A stretch of 64,000 nt of DNA from Parahoeflea alexandrii. Lineage in GTDB: Bacteria; Pseudomonadota; Alphaproteobacteria; Rhizobiales; Rhizobiaceae. The notes beneath the pieces were generated by a model that was not told the origin of the DNA, searched no databases, and was given only the letters and a program-made list of their open reading frames with translations. This document shows positions 8,797 through 17,420 of the stretch, one piece after another (position 1 is the stretch's first letter; each line of letters begins with the position of its first letter). The DNA lies in contig NZ_JAPWHB010000006.1 in assembly GCF_027214025.1 (NCBI RefSeq), positions 186,001 through 250,000 of the forward strand, given 5' to 3'. The position numbers were made by a program, and so were the translations under genes.

Positions 8797-9612
8797 ATGC
8801 AGCCTACCGGCAAGCCGCCGACGATTTCCCTTGCCCTGTTCAGGAAGATGACCCTGCTCACCGCCTGTTCTGTTGTTCTGTCCCTGTCGATAACGGCTTT
8901 CATCATGGTGTTGACCGGCCAGACGGGGGCCATGACCCTGGCGCTTGCCATTGCCGGCTTTTGCCCGCTGCTGGTAACCCCGCCGGCAACCTATGTGTTT
9001 TGCCGGCAGACCCTGGAGCTCCAGGCCGCGCACAGGGCGCTGGGCGAAGCACACCGCAACCTGTCCGAAATTCACACCAGGCTGAAGGCGGCGCACGAGG
9101 ACCTCGAGCATCGGGCAAGTCACGACGCGATGACCGGGCTTGCCAACCGCGAACGGTTTCTTGCCCACCTGTCGGAACTCAAGCGCCAGTCGGACTCGGG
9201 CTTCCTGCTGATGATCGATGCCGATCATTTCAAGCAGATCAACGATCTGCATGGCCACGACGCGGGAGACCGCGCCCTGCTTGCCGTGGGACAGGCGATC
9301 GCCGGATCGATCAGGAGCACGGATCTCGGCGCCCGCATTGGCGGAGAGGAATTTGCCATCGTCCTTAGGGATTCCAGCGCTGAAGGAGCGGCGCTGATCG
9401 CCGAGCGCGTACGCGCCAATGTCGAGAACATCTCTCTCTCCACCGCTGACGGCAGCCCGCTCAAGGTGACCGTCAGCATTGGCGGGACCGCCTTCGGGCC
9501 GCAGTCGCGCTCCAAGGAAATCATGCGCGAGGCCGACAGCCAGCTTTACCTTGCCAAGCGTGGCGGGCGCAATCGCGTGGTCATGGGCGACAAGGCGACC
9601 CGCGCGGCATAG
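8797..9612 (+). CDS. Membrane diguanylate cyclase (GGDEF)
   Basis: Synthesises cyclic di-GMP from two GTP. The 271-residue protein starts at ATG 8797 with AGGAAG eight bases upstream. Two transmembrane helices (ACSVVLSLSITAFIMVL and LALAIAGFCPLLVTPPAT) are followed by a short coiled coil (LEAAHRALGEAHRNLSEIH region) and one GGDEF domain. The active-site signature reads G-G-E-E-F (182-186), which is catalytically competent, and R-S-T-D (173-176) lies five residues before it, the spacing of an allosteric product-inhibition I-site. There is no EAL domain and no obvious ligand-binding sensor besides the membrane segment. Confidence 0.93.
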   Translation: MQPTGKPPTISLALFRKMTLLTACSVVLSLSITAFIMVLTGQTGAMTLALAIAGFCPLLVTPPATYVFCRQTLELQAAHRALGEAHRNLSEIHTRLKAAHEDLEHRASHDAMTGLANRERFLAHLSELKRQSDSGFLLMIDADHFKQINDLHGHDAGDRALLAVGQAIAGSIRSTDLGARIGGEEFAIVLRDSSAEGAALIAERVRANVENISLSTADGSPLKVTVSIGGTAFGPQSRSKEIMREADSQLYLAKRGGRNRVVMGDKATRAA

Positions 9613-9770
9613 CGCGCGGTTCCTGTCACCGGATTTCCCCTTCACCAGGCTTGTCGCGCCGCGTTCCGGGCTGCTAGACCGTTGATCTTGTTTCGGCCGG
9701 CCCGGCTTTGATAGCCAGGAAGGCGGGACGTGCCGTATCTGCTCCCTGAAACAGGACCTGCCGCATCAAG

Positions 9771-10673
9771 ATGGAAACCTGGGTTCTCATAACCATTGGC
9801 GCTGCGTTCCTGCAGAACATCCGCTCGGTGTTGCAGAAGCACCTCAAGGGTGTGATGGGCACCAGCGGCGCGACCTTTGTCCGCTTCGGCTTCGGGGTGC
9901 CGTTCGCGCTCGCCTTCGTGGCACTGCTTGCCTTTGGCGTCGGATATCCGTTGCCCAGGCTCAATCTTCCGTTTTTCGGATGGGTTGTCCTTGCGGCAGT
10001 GGCCCAGATCACCGCCCAGGCGCTACTGATCCAGATGTTCAGCCACCGCAATTTCACGGTGGGCACTGCCTATTCGCGCACCGAACCGGCACAGGCGGCG
10101 CTGTTCGGACTGATCTTCCTGGGTGACCGCGTCAGCGCCGGAACGCTGGCAGCCATCGCCATCAGCCTGGTCGGCGTGGTGCTGATTTCGATTGCGCGTT
10201 CGGCCTCGGGCGCACCGGCATTGCTGCGCTCGGTGTTCTCCCGAACGGCGGCTCTCGGCCTGGCGTCGGGAACGGTCTTCGGGATCGCGGCCGTCGGCTA
10301 CCGTGCAGCCTCGCTGTCGCTGGGCGGGCCGAATTTCATGATGCAGGCCGCGGTCACACTGCTTGTGGCGATCGTGCTGCAGACGGTCATCATGCTGGTC
10401 TGGATGGGACTGAAATCCCCGGGCGAACTGGCGAGGGTCCGCGCGGCCTGGAAGATCTCGGCGATGGTCGGTCTGGTTGGCGCCACCGCCTCGTTCGGCT
10501 GGTTCATGGCGATGACGCTGCAATCGGCGGCCGCGGTCAAGGCCCTGGCGCAGGTCGAAATGATTTTCACATTCGCCTCGTCGGTGTTAGTCTTCAAGGA
10601 ACACGTCAACAGGCTCGAGATTGCCGGCTGCATCCTTATTGTAGCGGGGATCCTTGTGCTGTTGATGGTCTGA
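9771..10673 (+). CDS. EamA-family (DMT superfamily) transporter
   Basis: A 300-residue inner-membrane protein with about ten transmembrane helices arranged as two EamA repeats: the first ends near the FLGDRVSAGTLAAIAISLVGVVLI segment, the second near VLVFKEHVNRLEIAGCILIVAGILVL. Both repeats end in the E/D-R-x-x-x-x-x-x-x-A/G pattern typical of drug/metabolite exporters. Substrate is unknown. The 158 bases upstream hold no gene, and the next gene begins 81 bases downstream, so the two may be cotranscribed. Confidence 0.85.
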   Translation: METWVLITIGAAFLQNIRSVLQKHLKGVMGTSGATFVRFGFGVPFALAFVALLAFGVGYPLPRLNLPFFGWVVLAAVAQITAQALLIQMFSHRNFTVGTAYSRTEPAQAALFGLIFLGDRVSAGTLAAIAISLVGVVLISIARSASGAPALLRSVFSRTAALGLASGTVFGIAAVGYRAASLSLGGPNFMMQAAVTLLVAIVLQTVIMLVWMGLKSPGELARVRAAWKISAMVGLVGATASFGWFMAMTLQSAAAVKALAQVEMIFTFASSVLVFKEHVNRLEIAGCILIVAGILVLLMV

Positions 10674-10754
10674 ACCGCGGGATGGCGGCGGCGCACGGTC
10701 TGAAGCCGGCCATGGAACGGGAACGGAAACTCTATGCCCGCACGGTGCCTGCAG

Positions 10755-12029
10755 ATGATGAAACTCCCGGTCCTGCGATTGCGGCAACCGGCGCGCGTCG
10801 GCTCCTTGCTGCTTGCGGGGTTTCTGATGAGTTGCGCCAGCCCGCCGGAAGGGGTGTTGTCACCCATTGCGCAGACGGATGCGGACGCGACAGCGGTCTC
10901 GATCATGGTCGCCACCACCCGTGCGCCGTCAGAAAATCCCGGCCTGCTCTACACCGGTGAGCGCGGTGATGCGATCGACTTCAATGAACTGGTGATCTCG
11001 ATCCCGCCCGAAGCCAACCGCAAGGTCGGCGAGGTGCAATGGCCGAAGAAGCTGCCGGCCAACCCGTCGCGCGAGTTTGCCACGCTGTCGGCAAAGCCCT
11101 TCACCACCATCGAAAGTGTGAAGGCCTGGTATCAGCGCAACAGATCATCGACCGGGCGTCTGCTGATCTTCGTGCACGGCTTCAACACCCGCTATGAAAG
11201 CGCCGTCTACCGCTTTGCCCAGATCGCCCATGACAGCAACACCGACGCCGCTCCGGTGATGTTCACCTGGCCGTCGCGCGGCTCCGTGTTCGATTACGGA
11301 TATGACAAGGAAAGCACCAACTATTCCCGCTCGGCGCTGGAGGCGCTTCTGGCCGGCGCTGCCGAAGCGCCGGAAATCAGGGACATCACTATCCTCGCCC
11401 ATTCCATGGGCACCTGGCTGACCATGGAATCGCTGCGCCAGATGGCGATCCGAAACAAGGGCGTGCCCTCCAAGATCAGCAATGTCATCCTCGCATCGCC
11501 CGACCTCGACGTGGATGTCTTCCGCCAGCAATTGGCCGACATGGGGCCGAAGCGGCCGAAATTCACCGTCTTTGTCTCCAAGGATGACCGGGCCCTGACA
11601 CTGTCGCGCCGGATATCCGGCAATGTCGACCGGCTTGGACAGATCGACATTTCCAATCCCGTCTATCGCGACGAGTTCGAAAGCGGAGGCATCACGGTTC
11701 TCGATCTGTCCGCCTTGCAGGTCGGCGACAGTCTCAATCATTCCAAGTTCGCCGAAAGCCCGGAGGTCGTCAAACTTCTGGGACAGCGGCTGATCGATGG
11801 TCAGGCCGTGACGGAGCAGGATCTCGGCCTTGGCGCTGAACTTGGCGCCACAGCCATGTCCGTGTCCAATACGGTGGGCTCGGCCGCAGGCATGGCGATT
11901 TCGGCCCCGATCGCCATTCTCGATCCCAAAGCCCGCGATACGTTCGATGCGCAGTCCCGGCGCTTCGGAACCGGCCTCGGCGACACCATCCTCGGCGTGA
12001 CGACCGGTCTGAGCGTCAGGCCGAGGTAG
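10755..12029 (+). CDS. Lipoprotein alpha/beta hydrolase (DUF900 family)
   Basis: A 424-residue lipoprotein with a serine-hydrolase fold. The N-terminus is a lipoprotein signal with lipobox F-L-M-S-C, so the mature protein is probably anchored in the cell envelope. The hydrolase core shows FVHGFNTRYESAVYRF (oxyanion strand) and ILAHSMGTWL, the nucleophile elbow with S in A-H-S-M-G, then an Asp-bearing VSKDDRALTLS strand and a late His (LNHSKFAESPE). This matches the DUF900 family of envelope esterase-like proteins. Start could instead be ATG 10734 or 10758. The C-terminal 80 residues are A/G-rich and of unknown role. Natural substrate not known. Confidence 0.82.
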   Translation: MMKLPVLRLRQPARVGSLLLAGFLMSCASPPEGVLSPIAQTDADATAVSIMVATTRAPSENPGLLYTGERGDAIDFNELVISIPPEANRKVGEVQWPKKLPANPSREFATLSAKPFTTIESVKAWYQRNRSSTGRLLIFVHGFNTRYESAVYRFAQIAHDSNTDAAPVMFTWPSRGSVFDYGYDKESTNYSRSALEALLAGAAEAPEIRDITILAHSMGTWLTMESLRQMAIRNKGVPSKISNVILASPDLDVDVFRQQLADMGPKRPKFTVFVSKDDRALTLSRRISGNVDRLGQIDISNPVYRDEFESGGITVLDLSALQVGDSLNHSKFAESPEVVKLLGQRLIDGQAVTEQDLGLGAELGATAMSVSNTVGSAAGMAISAPIAILDPKARDTFDAQSRRFGTGLGDTILGVTTGLSVRPR

Positions 12030-12078
12030 CTTCGGCCGCGATGGGCCCGGACAGGCGAAACCTGCCGGCAAGGCAAGG

Positions 12079-12498
12079 TCAGGAGGCCAGAGCGTCCTGC
12101 TCTTCGAACAATTGCATGGCCACGTTCATGCCGTTGATGGCCGCCGGCATGCCGCCGTAAACCGACATCTGCAAGATGACCTCGAGCAGTTCGCGCCGGT
12201 TCGCGCCCGCCGCCAACGCGTGTTCGAGATTGACGCGCAATTGCGGGCCGGTCTGTCCGCCAAGCGCTGTCAGAGCCGCGACCGTGGCGATCTGACGGGT
12301 TTTCAGATCCAGCCCTTCGCGGGCATAAAGCCGGCCATAGGCAAACTCGACCAGGGTTTCGGCGAAGTCCGGAAACAGCGCATCGTATTTGCCGGCCAGC
12401 GCTGCTTCGAGGCCGGGATTGATTTGGGCGACGATAGCGCGGCCGCGCTCGAGCGCGGTTTCGGGCTTGAGTTCGGTGGGGGCGTTTTCCAGGGTCAT
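12079..12498 (-). CDS. Carboxymuconolactone decarboxylase-like (AhpD-fold) protein
   Basis: A 139-residue, all-helical protein of the carboxymuconolactone decarboxylase family (FPDFAETLVEFAYGRLYAR, LKTRQIATVAALTALGG, ELLEVILQMSVYGGMPAAI). It lacks the C-x-x-C pair of AhpD-type peroxidase reductases, so it is closer to the true decarboxylase or gamma-carboxymuconolactone-like branch, though no pathway genes surround it. Its ATG overlaps the TGA of the upstream MerR regulator by four bases, so the two are one operon and the regulator presumably controls it. Confidence 0.8.
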   Translation of the reverse strand: MTLENAPTELKPETALERGRAIVAQINPGLEAALAGKYDALFPDFAETLVEFAYGRLYAREGLDLKTRQIATVAALTALGGQTGPQLRVNLEHALAAGANRRELLEVILQMSVYGGMPAAINGMNVAMQLFEEQDALAS

Positions 12499-12881
12499 TT
12501 CAAATACCTCTTTTTATCATCAAGCTCATGCCTGGCTTCGATCTCGTGGTAATTGGCAATCTTGTACTCAAGCAGCGCCGCGCAGGCGGTGAGCTCCTCG
12601 ATCCGCTCAAGCACCAGCGCATGCTGATTTTCCAGCATGACGCGGCGGTTGGCGGACGTGGCATTGCCCTTGGCTCGCATCAGCGCGTAGCGCTTCATGT
12701 CATCTAGGCTCATGCCGGTCGCCTTGAGCGCCTTCAGGAAATCGATCCAGCGCACGGCGTCGGGGTCGTATAGCCGTTGTCCGCCCTTGCGGAACGGCGG
12801 ATCGATCAACCCGATCTTTTCATAGTATCGCAGCGTATCGATGCTCAGTCCGGTCAGCTCGGACAGCTTTCCGATCTTCAT
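12495..12881 (-). CDS. MerR-family transcriptional regulator
   Basis: A 128-residue DNA-binding protein. The N-terminal winged helix-turn-helix is typical: MKIGKLSELTGLSIDTLRYYEKIGLI, then RLYDPDAVRWIDFLKALKATGMSL, followed by a dimerisation coiled coil (NRRVMLENQHALVLERIEEL). There are no Cys ligands for a metal, so a small organic effector or redox cue is more likely. It is transcribed with the decarboxylase-like gene (four-base overlap). The 242 bases to ogt on the other side hold the divergent promoter region; no clear 19-bp-spaced MerR promoter was identified there. Confidence 0.88.
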   Translation of the reverse strand: MKIGKLSELTGLSIDTLRYYEKIGLIDPPFRKGGQRLYDPDAVRWIDFLKALKATGMSLDDMKRYALMRAKGNATSANRRVMLENQHALVLERIEELTACAALLEYKIANYHEIEARHELDDKKRYLK

Positions 12882-13123
12882 GCCGCCGCGCCGCCTTGCA
12901 TTTTTTTCATCATCAGCTGTTCTCCGATTGCCAGTGTGGACAAAGCCTACGGGCTGGAGTGCGGTTCAGGTCAAGCGCCTTTCTGCATCTTTTCTCGCAA
13001 CGCGCAGATTTCCCGCGGGACAAATTCCGTGCTTGCGAAGGATCGGACGCATCGGGCCGGATTGAGCGCCGTGGCGGATGCGGCTAGCATTCAACGATTC
13101 CGTGTGGCTTCAGGAGAGACGCC

Positions 13124-13636
13124 ATGGACGAACATCGCCCGGAGCATTCTGTGCTGTGGATTGAAACGCCGATCGGCCCGATGCGGGCGGTTGCCGACGA
13201 GACCCATCTGCTCGGGTTGGAATTTCATGACGATAGCGACAAGCCTGAAATGCCGAGGCGTCCGGTCGGAAACGCGCCGCTGATGCAAATCGAGGCCGAG
13301 TTGAAAGCCTATTTTGCCGGCGAGAGCGCCGAATTCCGGACCCCACTCAGGATCGAGGGCAATGCGCTCGAACGCAAGGTCTGGGAGCGGCTGATGCAGG
13401 TGCCGCTCGGCGAGACCTGCTCCTATGGCGATATTGCCCGCGATACGGCCACCATCGAGGCGGTACGCGTGGTCGCCAAATATTGCGGCACCAATCCCAT
13501 TCCGGTGGTCATTCCCTGCCACCGCTGCATCGGTTCGGACGGATCTCTCACCGGCTTCGGCGGCGGGCTGTGGCGCAAGAAATGGCTGCTCAGGCACGAA
13601 GGCCGGATGCGGCCTGTCGGTCTGTTCGCGCTCTGA
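13124..13636 (+). CDS. ogt: Methylated-DNA--protein-cysteine methyltransferase
   Basis: Suicide repair enzyme that transfers alkyl groups from O6-alkylguanine to its own cysteine. The 170-residue protein has the N-terminal ribonuclease-like domain and the C-terminal MGT domain: KVWERLMQVPLGETCSYGDIA, then VVIPCHRCIGSDGSLTGFGGGLWRKKWLL. The acceptor cysteine is C132 in P-C-H-R; the next residue is Cys rather than the usual Val, a minor variation. It lacks the AraC-like Ada domain. Transcribed alone, convergent with argB. Confidence 0.93.
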   Translation: MDEHRPEHSVLWIETPIGPMRAVADETHLLGLEFHDDSDKPEMPRRPVGNAPLMQIEAELKAYFAGESAEFRTPLRIEGNALERKVWERLMQVPLGETCSYGDIARDTATIEAVRVVAKYCGTNPIPVVIPCHRCIGSDGSLTGFGGGLWRKKWLLRHEGRMRPVGLFAL

Positions 13637-13664
13637 CTCCGGAACGGCTCCGGATTGGCCGGGC

Positions 13665-14561
13665 TTACGGAACCAGCAGGGTTCCCGCACCGTGGGCGGT
13701 GAACAGCTCCAGCAGCACCGCATGCGGCGTCTTGCCGTTGAGGATGACCACGCCTTTCACTCCCCGCTCGATCGCCTCGATGCAGGTCTCGACCTTGGGG
13801 ATCATGCCGCCGGAGATCGTGCCATCGGCGATCAGCGCCCTGGCTTCGCTGACCGTCAACTCGTCGATCAGGTTCTTGTCCTTGTCGAGCACGCCCGGAA
13901 CGTCGGTCAGGAACAGCAGCCGCGATGCCTCGCAGGCACCCGCGATGGCGCCGGCGAAAGTGTCGGCGTTGATGTTGTAGGTGTGGCCGTCGCGGCCCGG
14001 CGCCACCGGCGCCAGCACCGGGATCATTTCCGACTTGGCCAGAAGGTCCAAAAGCGTGCGGTCGACTTCCACCGGTTCGCCGACAAAGCCGAGATCGAGC
14101 ACGCGCTCGATATTGGAATCGGGATCGACGAAGGTCTTTTGCGCCTTCTCGGCGTAGACCATGTTGCCGTCCTTGCCGCAGAGCCCGATCGCCCACTCGC
14201 CCTCGGCATTGATCAGCGCGACGATTTCCTTGTTGATCGATCCGGCCAGCACCATCTCGACGATCTCGACGGTCTTCTCGTCGGTGACGCGCAAGCCGCC
14301 CTCGAATTTCGATTCAATGCCCATCTTCGCCAGCATCGCGCCGATTTGCGGGCCGCCGCCATGTACGACGATCGGGTTGACGCCCGATTGCTTCAGCAGC
14401 GCGATGTCCTGCGCGAACGCCTTGCCGAGCGCGGCGTTGCCCATGGCGTGACCGCCATATTTGACCACCACCGTCTTGTTCTCGTAGCGCTGCATGAAAG
14501 GCAGCGCTTCGGCGAGCAGGCGGGCCTGTGTGGCGGCGTCGTCGCTGGAAGTCTCTGACAT
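13665..14561 (-). CDS. argB: Acetylglutamate kinase ArgB
   Basis: Phosphorylates N-acetylglutamate, second step of arginine synthesis. The 298-residue protein matches rhizobial ArgB almost throughout: [19 protein letters not shown] (nucleotide-binding Lys and Gly loop), [26 protein letters not shown], and [14 protein letters not shown] with [14 protein letters not shown] 14561 (MSETSSDD) is preferred over an upstream TTG at 14600. It ends 28 bases from the convergent ogt stop. Arginine feedback depends on an N-terminal helix in some families; the [20 protein letters not shown] segment here is of the hexameric, arginine-sensitive type by resemblance only. Confidence 0.96.
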   Translation of the reverse strand: MSETSSDDAATQARLLAEALPFMQRYENKTVVVKYGGHAMGNAALGKAFAQDIALLKQSGVNPIVVHGGGPQIGAMLAKMGIESKFEGGLRVTDEKTVEIVEMVLAGSINKEIVALINAEGEWAIGLCGKDGNMVYAEKAQKTFVDPDSNIERVLDLGFVGEPVEVDRTLLDLLAKSEMIPVLAPVAPGRDGHTYNINADTFAGAIAGACEASRLLFLTDVPGVLDKDKNLIDELTVSEARALIADGTISGGMIPKVETCIEAIERGVKGVVILNGKTPHAVLLELFTAHGAGTLLVP

Positions 14562-14680
14562 TGGCGTGGCATCCCGGTTTTGATTGCGCACAAGCGGCAA
14601 AAGGTCCGGCGCTGTTTAGCGGCAATCCGCACCGGCTTCAATAACTCCTTCAAACATTGCCCGGACGGACCGGCGAAGCA

Positions 14681-14709
14681 TGCAACCGTTTGGGCAATTT
14701 CTTCGTAAA
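14681..14709 (+). promoter_or_regulatory. Putative ECF-type promoter of the sigma operon
   Basis: TGCAACC (14681-14687), 16-base spacer, CGTAAA (14704-14709), about 64 bases before the sigma-factor ATG. The layout (AAC-containing -35, CGT-containing -10) is that of ECF sigma promoters and resembles the site upstream of the fasciclin gene, suggesting autoregulation. Confidence 0.35.
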
Positions 14710-14772
14710 GGGTTTCAGTCATCGCGGAAGATGATATCTGTTGGGTGAACTTGCGGAGAAACCGAAGCCATT

Positions 14773-15312
14773 ATGAGTCAAGAATTACTCTCTGGACTGA
14801 TCGCGCGCACCGCGCTGGGGGACCGCAAGGCGTTTTCCGCACTTTATGACCAGACCAACGCGAAACTATTCGGCGTGGCGCTCCGTATTCTCAAGGACAG
14901 GGCCCAGGCCGAGGATGCAATCCAGGAGGTTTATGTCCGCATCTGGCGTCGCGCCGGCAGTTTCAGGGTGGACCAGGCCTCAGCCATGGCCTGGCTGGTA
15001 ACGATTGCCCGCAACCAGGCAATCGACCTGATCCGCAGCCGCCAGCCGGCGACGCTGGAATATGACGATGCGCCTGACGTCGCCGATGCGTCGCCAGACC
15101 CGGAGGCGCAGGCATTGATGAGCGGCGAAGCCCGGCGCATCGACCGGTGCCTGGGTGAACTGGAGGAGAACAAGGCCGCGGCAGTTGTGGCGGCCTATGT
15201 GGAGGGATTGAGTTACCAGGAGCTGGCCGACAGGAATGCTGTGCCGCTCAACACGATGCGAACCTGGCTGCGGCGCAGCCTGATCAAACTGAGAGAGTGC
15301 CTGAACCGATGA
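14773..15312 (+). CDS. ECF RNA polymerase sigma factor (SigK-like)
   Basis: A 179-residue group-4 sigma factor that redirects RNA polymerase to stress genes. Region 2 is DRKAFSALYDQTNAKLFGVALRIL through AEDAIQEVYVRIWRRA and AMAWLVTIARNQAIDLIR; region 4 is KAAAVVAAYVEGLSYQELADRNAVPLNTMRTWLRRSLIKLREC. The stop overlaps the ATG of the downstream anti-sigma gene (ATGA), the normal way to keep the pair stoichiometric. Together with the RskA-like anti-sigma and fasciclin protein, the arrangement mirrors the mycobacterial sigK-rskA-mpt70/83 system, so a SigK-like role is inferred. Confidence 0.92.
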   Translation: MSQELLSGLIARTALGDRKAFSALYDQTNAKLFGVALRILKDRAQAEDAIQEVYVRIWRRAGSFRVDQASAMAWLVTIARNQAIDLIRSRQPATLEYDDAPDVADASPDPEAQALMSGEARRIDRCLGELEENKAAAVVAAYVEGLSYQELADRNAVPLNTMRTWLRRSLIKLRECLNR

Positions 15313-16010
15313 GTACCGGTGCGCAAATTCCCGACGACGAGGCCCTGGCCGGCGAATACGTGCTCGGCGTGCTGCCGCTTGCCGAGCGCCGCAGGGTCGA
15401 GGAGCGAATGACCCGCGACAGCGATTTCGCAGCGCTGGTTGCCTCCTGGCAGGCCGATCTCTCAAATCTCGATGAGGCCTATCAACCCGAAACGCCGCAC
15501 AAAGGCGTCAAGGCGCGGATCGACGCCCGATTGTTTGCCGAAGCGGCAAGACCGGCGGGCGGGCTTTGGGGATCGCTGGTCTTCTGGCGCGGGCTGGCGC
15601 TTGCCTCGGTTGCCGCCGCCGCCGCCTTCGGCATCTATACGAGCGATCTGCGCGGTCCGTCGGGTACAGGCCCCGCACCCTCCCTTGTCGCAGAGTTGGG
15701 CGCTCCGGGCAGTTCCGTTGGGCTGATCGCGGCGCTCAACCCGGAGGAGGGCGCCTTCACCATCACGCCGGCGGCATTCTCGCCAGATGACGGCAAGTCG
15801 CTTGAATTGTGGCTGGTACCGGGTGACGGCGTACCGGTGTCGCTGGGCCTCGTTCCCGGCGACGGCGGGCAGCTCAAGCTGGACAAGGACCTCGTCAGGA
15901 AGGTCTCCGACGGCGCCCTGCTTGCCGTCAGCGTCGAGCCTCTCGGCGGCTCGCCCACCGGCGTCGCCACGGGCCCCGTGGTGTTGTCCGGCGCGCTGAC
16001 CAAAAAATAA
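15309..16010 (+). CDS. Anti-sigma factor, RskA-like transmembrane protein
   Basis: A 233-residue membrane anti-sigma factor. The N-terminal cytoplasmic part (DEALAGEYVLGVLPLAERRR) is the anti-sigma domain without a zinc-binding H-x-x-x-C-x-x-C. One transmembrane helix (FWRGLALASVAAAAAFGIY) leads to a periplasmic RskA-type domain with GKSLELWLVPGDGVPVSLG. The usual mode is release of sigma after regulated proteolysis. ATG 15309 is chosen because it overlaps the sigma stop codon. Confidence 0.88.
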   Translation: MSTGAQIPDDEALAGEYVLGVLPLAERRRVEERMTRDSDFAALVASWQADLSNLDEAYQPETPHKGVKARIDARLFAEAARPAGGLWGSLVFWRGLALASVAAAAAFGIYTSDLRGPSGTGPAPSLVAELGAPGSSVGLIAALNPEEGAFTITPAAFSPDDGKSLELWLVPGDGVPVSLGLVPGDGGQLKLDKDLVRKVSDGALLAVSVEPLGGSPTGVATGPVVLSGALTKK

Positions 16011-16021
16011 TTTCGAAAATC

Positions 16022-16050
16022 TGAAACTAATCCCGCAACGCACCCGTCTT
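16022..16050 (+). promoter_or_regulatory. Putative ECF-type promoter of the fasciclin gene
   Basis: TGAAACT (16022-16028), 16-base spacer, CGTCTT (16045-16050), 85 bases before the fasciclin ATG. The same spacing and a similar TGmAACy/CGT pattern occur upstream of the sigma gene. A hairpin CCGCCGC/GCGGCGG (16060-16082) follows in the 5' leader. Confidence 0.35.
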
Positions 16051-16134
16051 CCTCTTTAACCGCCGCAGAACAAACGCGGCGGGTGACGAAGGGCCCGGAT
16101 GATCCGGCCTGACAACACAACAAAGAGGCTGACT

Positions 16135-16701
16135 ATGAAAAATACTCTTCGCTCCATTGCCGCCGCCGCTGTTCTTCTTTCGGGCGCAAGCCTGGCTTTC
16201 GCCGCAAGCCATGGTGGCAACAAGATGGTCGGTGGCGCCGAAATGTTCCCCGACAAGAACATCGTCGAGAACGCCGTCAATTCCGCCGACCACACCACGC
16301 TTGTCGCGGCCGTCCAGGCTGCCGGCCTTGTCGACACGCTGTCGGGTGAAGGTCCGTTCACCGTGTTCGCGCCGACCAACGCAGCTTTCGCGGCCTTGCC
16401 GGATGGCACCGTCGACACACTGCTCAAGCCTGAGAACAAGGACCAGCTGACCAAGGTCCTGACCTGCCATGTCGTCGCCGCGGACGCGATGTCGGATGCA
16501 ATCATGAAGATGGTTGACGATGATGGCGGCGCGCACCCGGTCAAGACCGTTGGCGGCTGCATGCTCAACGTCACCTACAAGGGCGACAAGATCATGATCG
16601 AGGACGAGACCGGCGGCGTGGCCAACGTCACCATCGCCGATGTCGACCAGTCCAATGGCGTCATTCACGTCATCGACAAGGTGCTCCTGCCCAAGGGCTG
16701 A
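16135..16701 (+). CDS. Secreted fasciclin (FAS1) domain protein
   Basis: A 188-residue exported protein with a Sec signal peptide (MKNTLRSIAAAAVLLSGASL, cleavage after A-F-A) and one FAS1 domain. Both family motifs are visible: H1 as GEGPFTVFAPTNAAFAALP and H2 as NGVIHVIDKVLLP. Two cysteines in the mature part (T-C-H and G-G-C-M) may form a disulfide. In mycobacteria the FAS1 proteins MPT70/MPT83 are the main targets of SigK; the position directly downstream of a sigma/RskA pair suggests the same relation here. ATG 16135 has an AGAGG box upstream. Confidence 0.9.
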   Translation: MKNTLRSIAAAAVLLSGASLAFAASHGGNKMVGGAEMFPDKNIVENAVNSADHTTLVAAVQAAGLVDTLSGEGPFTVFAPTNAAFAALPDGTVDTLLKPENKDQLTKVLTCHVVAADAMSDAIMKMVDDDGGAHPVKTVGGCMLNVTYKGDKIMIEDETGGVANVTIADVDQSNGVIHVIDKVLLPKG

Positions 16702-16840
16702 GCCTGACAGCCGGTCCCCCGTGACTGGCATCATGTCCGGGCACGCCGCGCCCCCTGCATCGAAATGCCGGCGTGCCGTATCGGACAGCCTCCCGCTCTC
16801 TATGGGCGGGGGGCGCTCACGGGCAAGTGAAGACATGTGC

Positions 16841-16869
16841 TTGGCGCTTTGCCGCCCGATCACCTAGAT
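16841..16869 (+). promoter_or_regulatory. Putative sigma-70-type promoter of msrB
   Basis: TTGGCG (16841-16846), 17-base spacer, CTAGAT (16864-16869), 25 bases before the msrB ATG. Matches the alphaproteobacterial housekeeping pattern moderately well. The rest of the 193-base gap after the fasciclin gene holds no gene. Confidence 0.4.
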
Positions 16870-16894
16870 TCCAACAACCAAAAGGAGACACACG

Positions 16895-17401
16895 ATGACA
16901 ACCAGGACAGAAATGAGCCGCCGCGCGCTTTTGACTGCCGGTGTTGCCGGCGTGGCCCTGTCGGTGTTTGGCCGCCTGGCGCCCGCCCGTGCATCGGAAG
17001 GAACGTTTGAAATCATGCTGAGCGAAGCGGAATGGAAGGCGAAGCTTTCACCGAAGCAGTTTGCGGTTCTGCGCCAGGAAGCCACCGAGCGTGCGTTCAC
17101 CAGCCCGCTCAACGAGGAAAAGCGCAAGGGCATGTTCCATTGCGCCGGCTGCGACCTGCCGGTCTATTCGTCGGAAGCGAAGTTCGACAGCGGCACCGGA
17201 TGGCCGAGCTTCTGGCAGGCCGAAGACAATGCCGTCCGCACCAAGGAGGACAGGTCGTTGTTCTCCACGCGCACGGAAGTCCATTGCCGCCGCTGCGGCG
17301 GTCACTTCGGTCACATTTTCGATGATGGCCCGCCGCCCACGGGCAAGCGTCATTGCCTCAACGGCGTTGCCTTGACTTTCAAGCCGGCGGAAAACGCCTG
17401 A
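16895..17401 (+). CDS. msrB: Tat-exported peptide-methionine (R)-S-oxide reductase MsrB
   Basis: Reduces methionine-R-sulfoxide in proteins. The 168-residue protein starts with a twin-arginine signal (S-R-R-A-L-L then a hydrophobic stretch and A-R-A cleavage site), so it should act in the periplasm after folding. The MsrB core shows the zinc Cys pairs C-A-G-C and C-R-R-C, GTGWPSFWQ, GGHFGHIFDDG, and the catalytic C154 in G-K-R-H-C-L-N-G. Position after the sigma/anti-sigma/fasciclin genes suggests repair of oxidised envelope proteins as one output of that stress response, though it may have its own promoter. Confidence 0.93.
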   Translation: MTTRTEMSRRALLTAGVAGVALSVFGRLAPARASEGTFEIMLSEAEWKAKLSPKQFAVLRQEATERAFTSPLNEEKRKGMFHCAGCDLPVYSSEAKFDSGTGWPSFWQAEDNAVRTKEDRSLFSTRTEVHCRRCGGHFGHIFDDGPPPTGKRHCLNGVALTFKPAENA

Positions 17402-17420
17402 TCAGCGGATTGCCTGGCCG

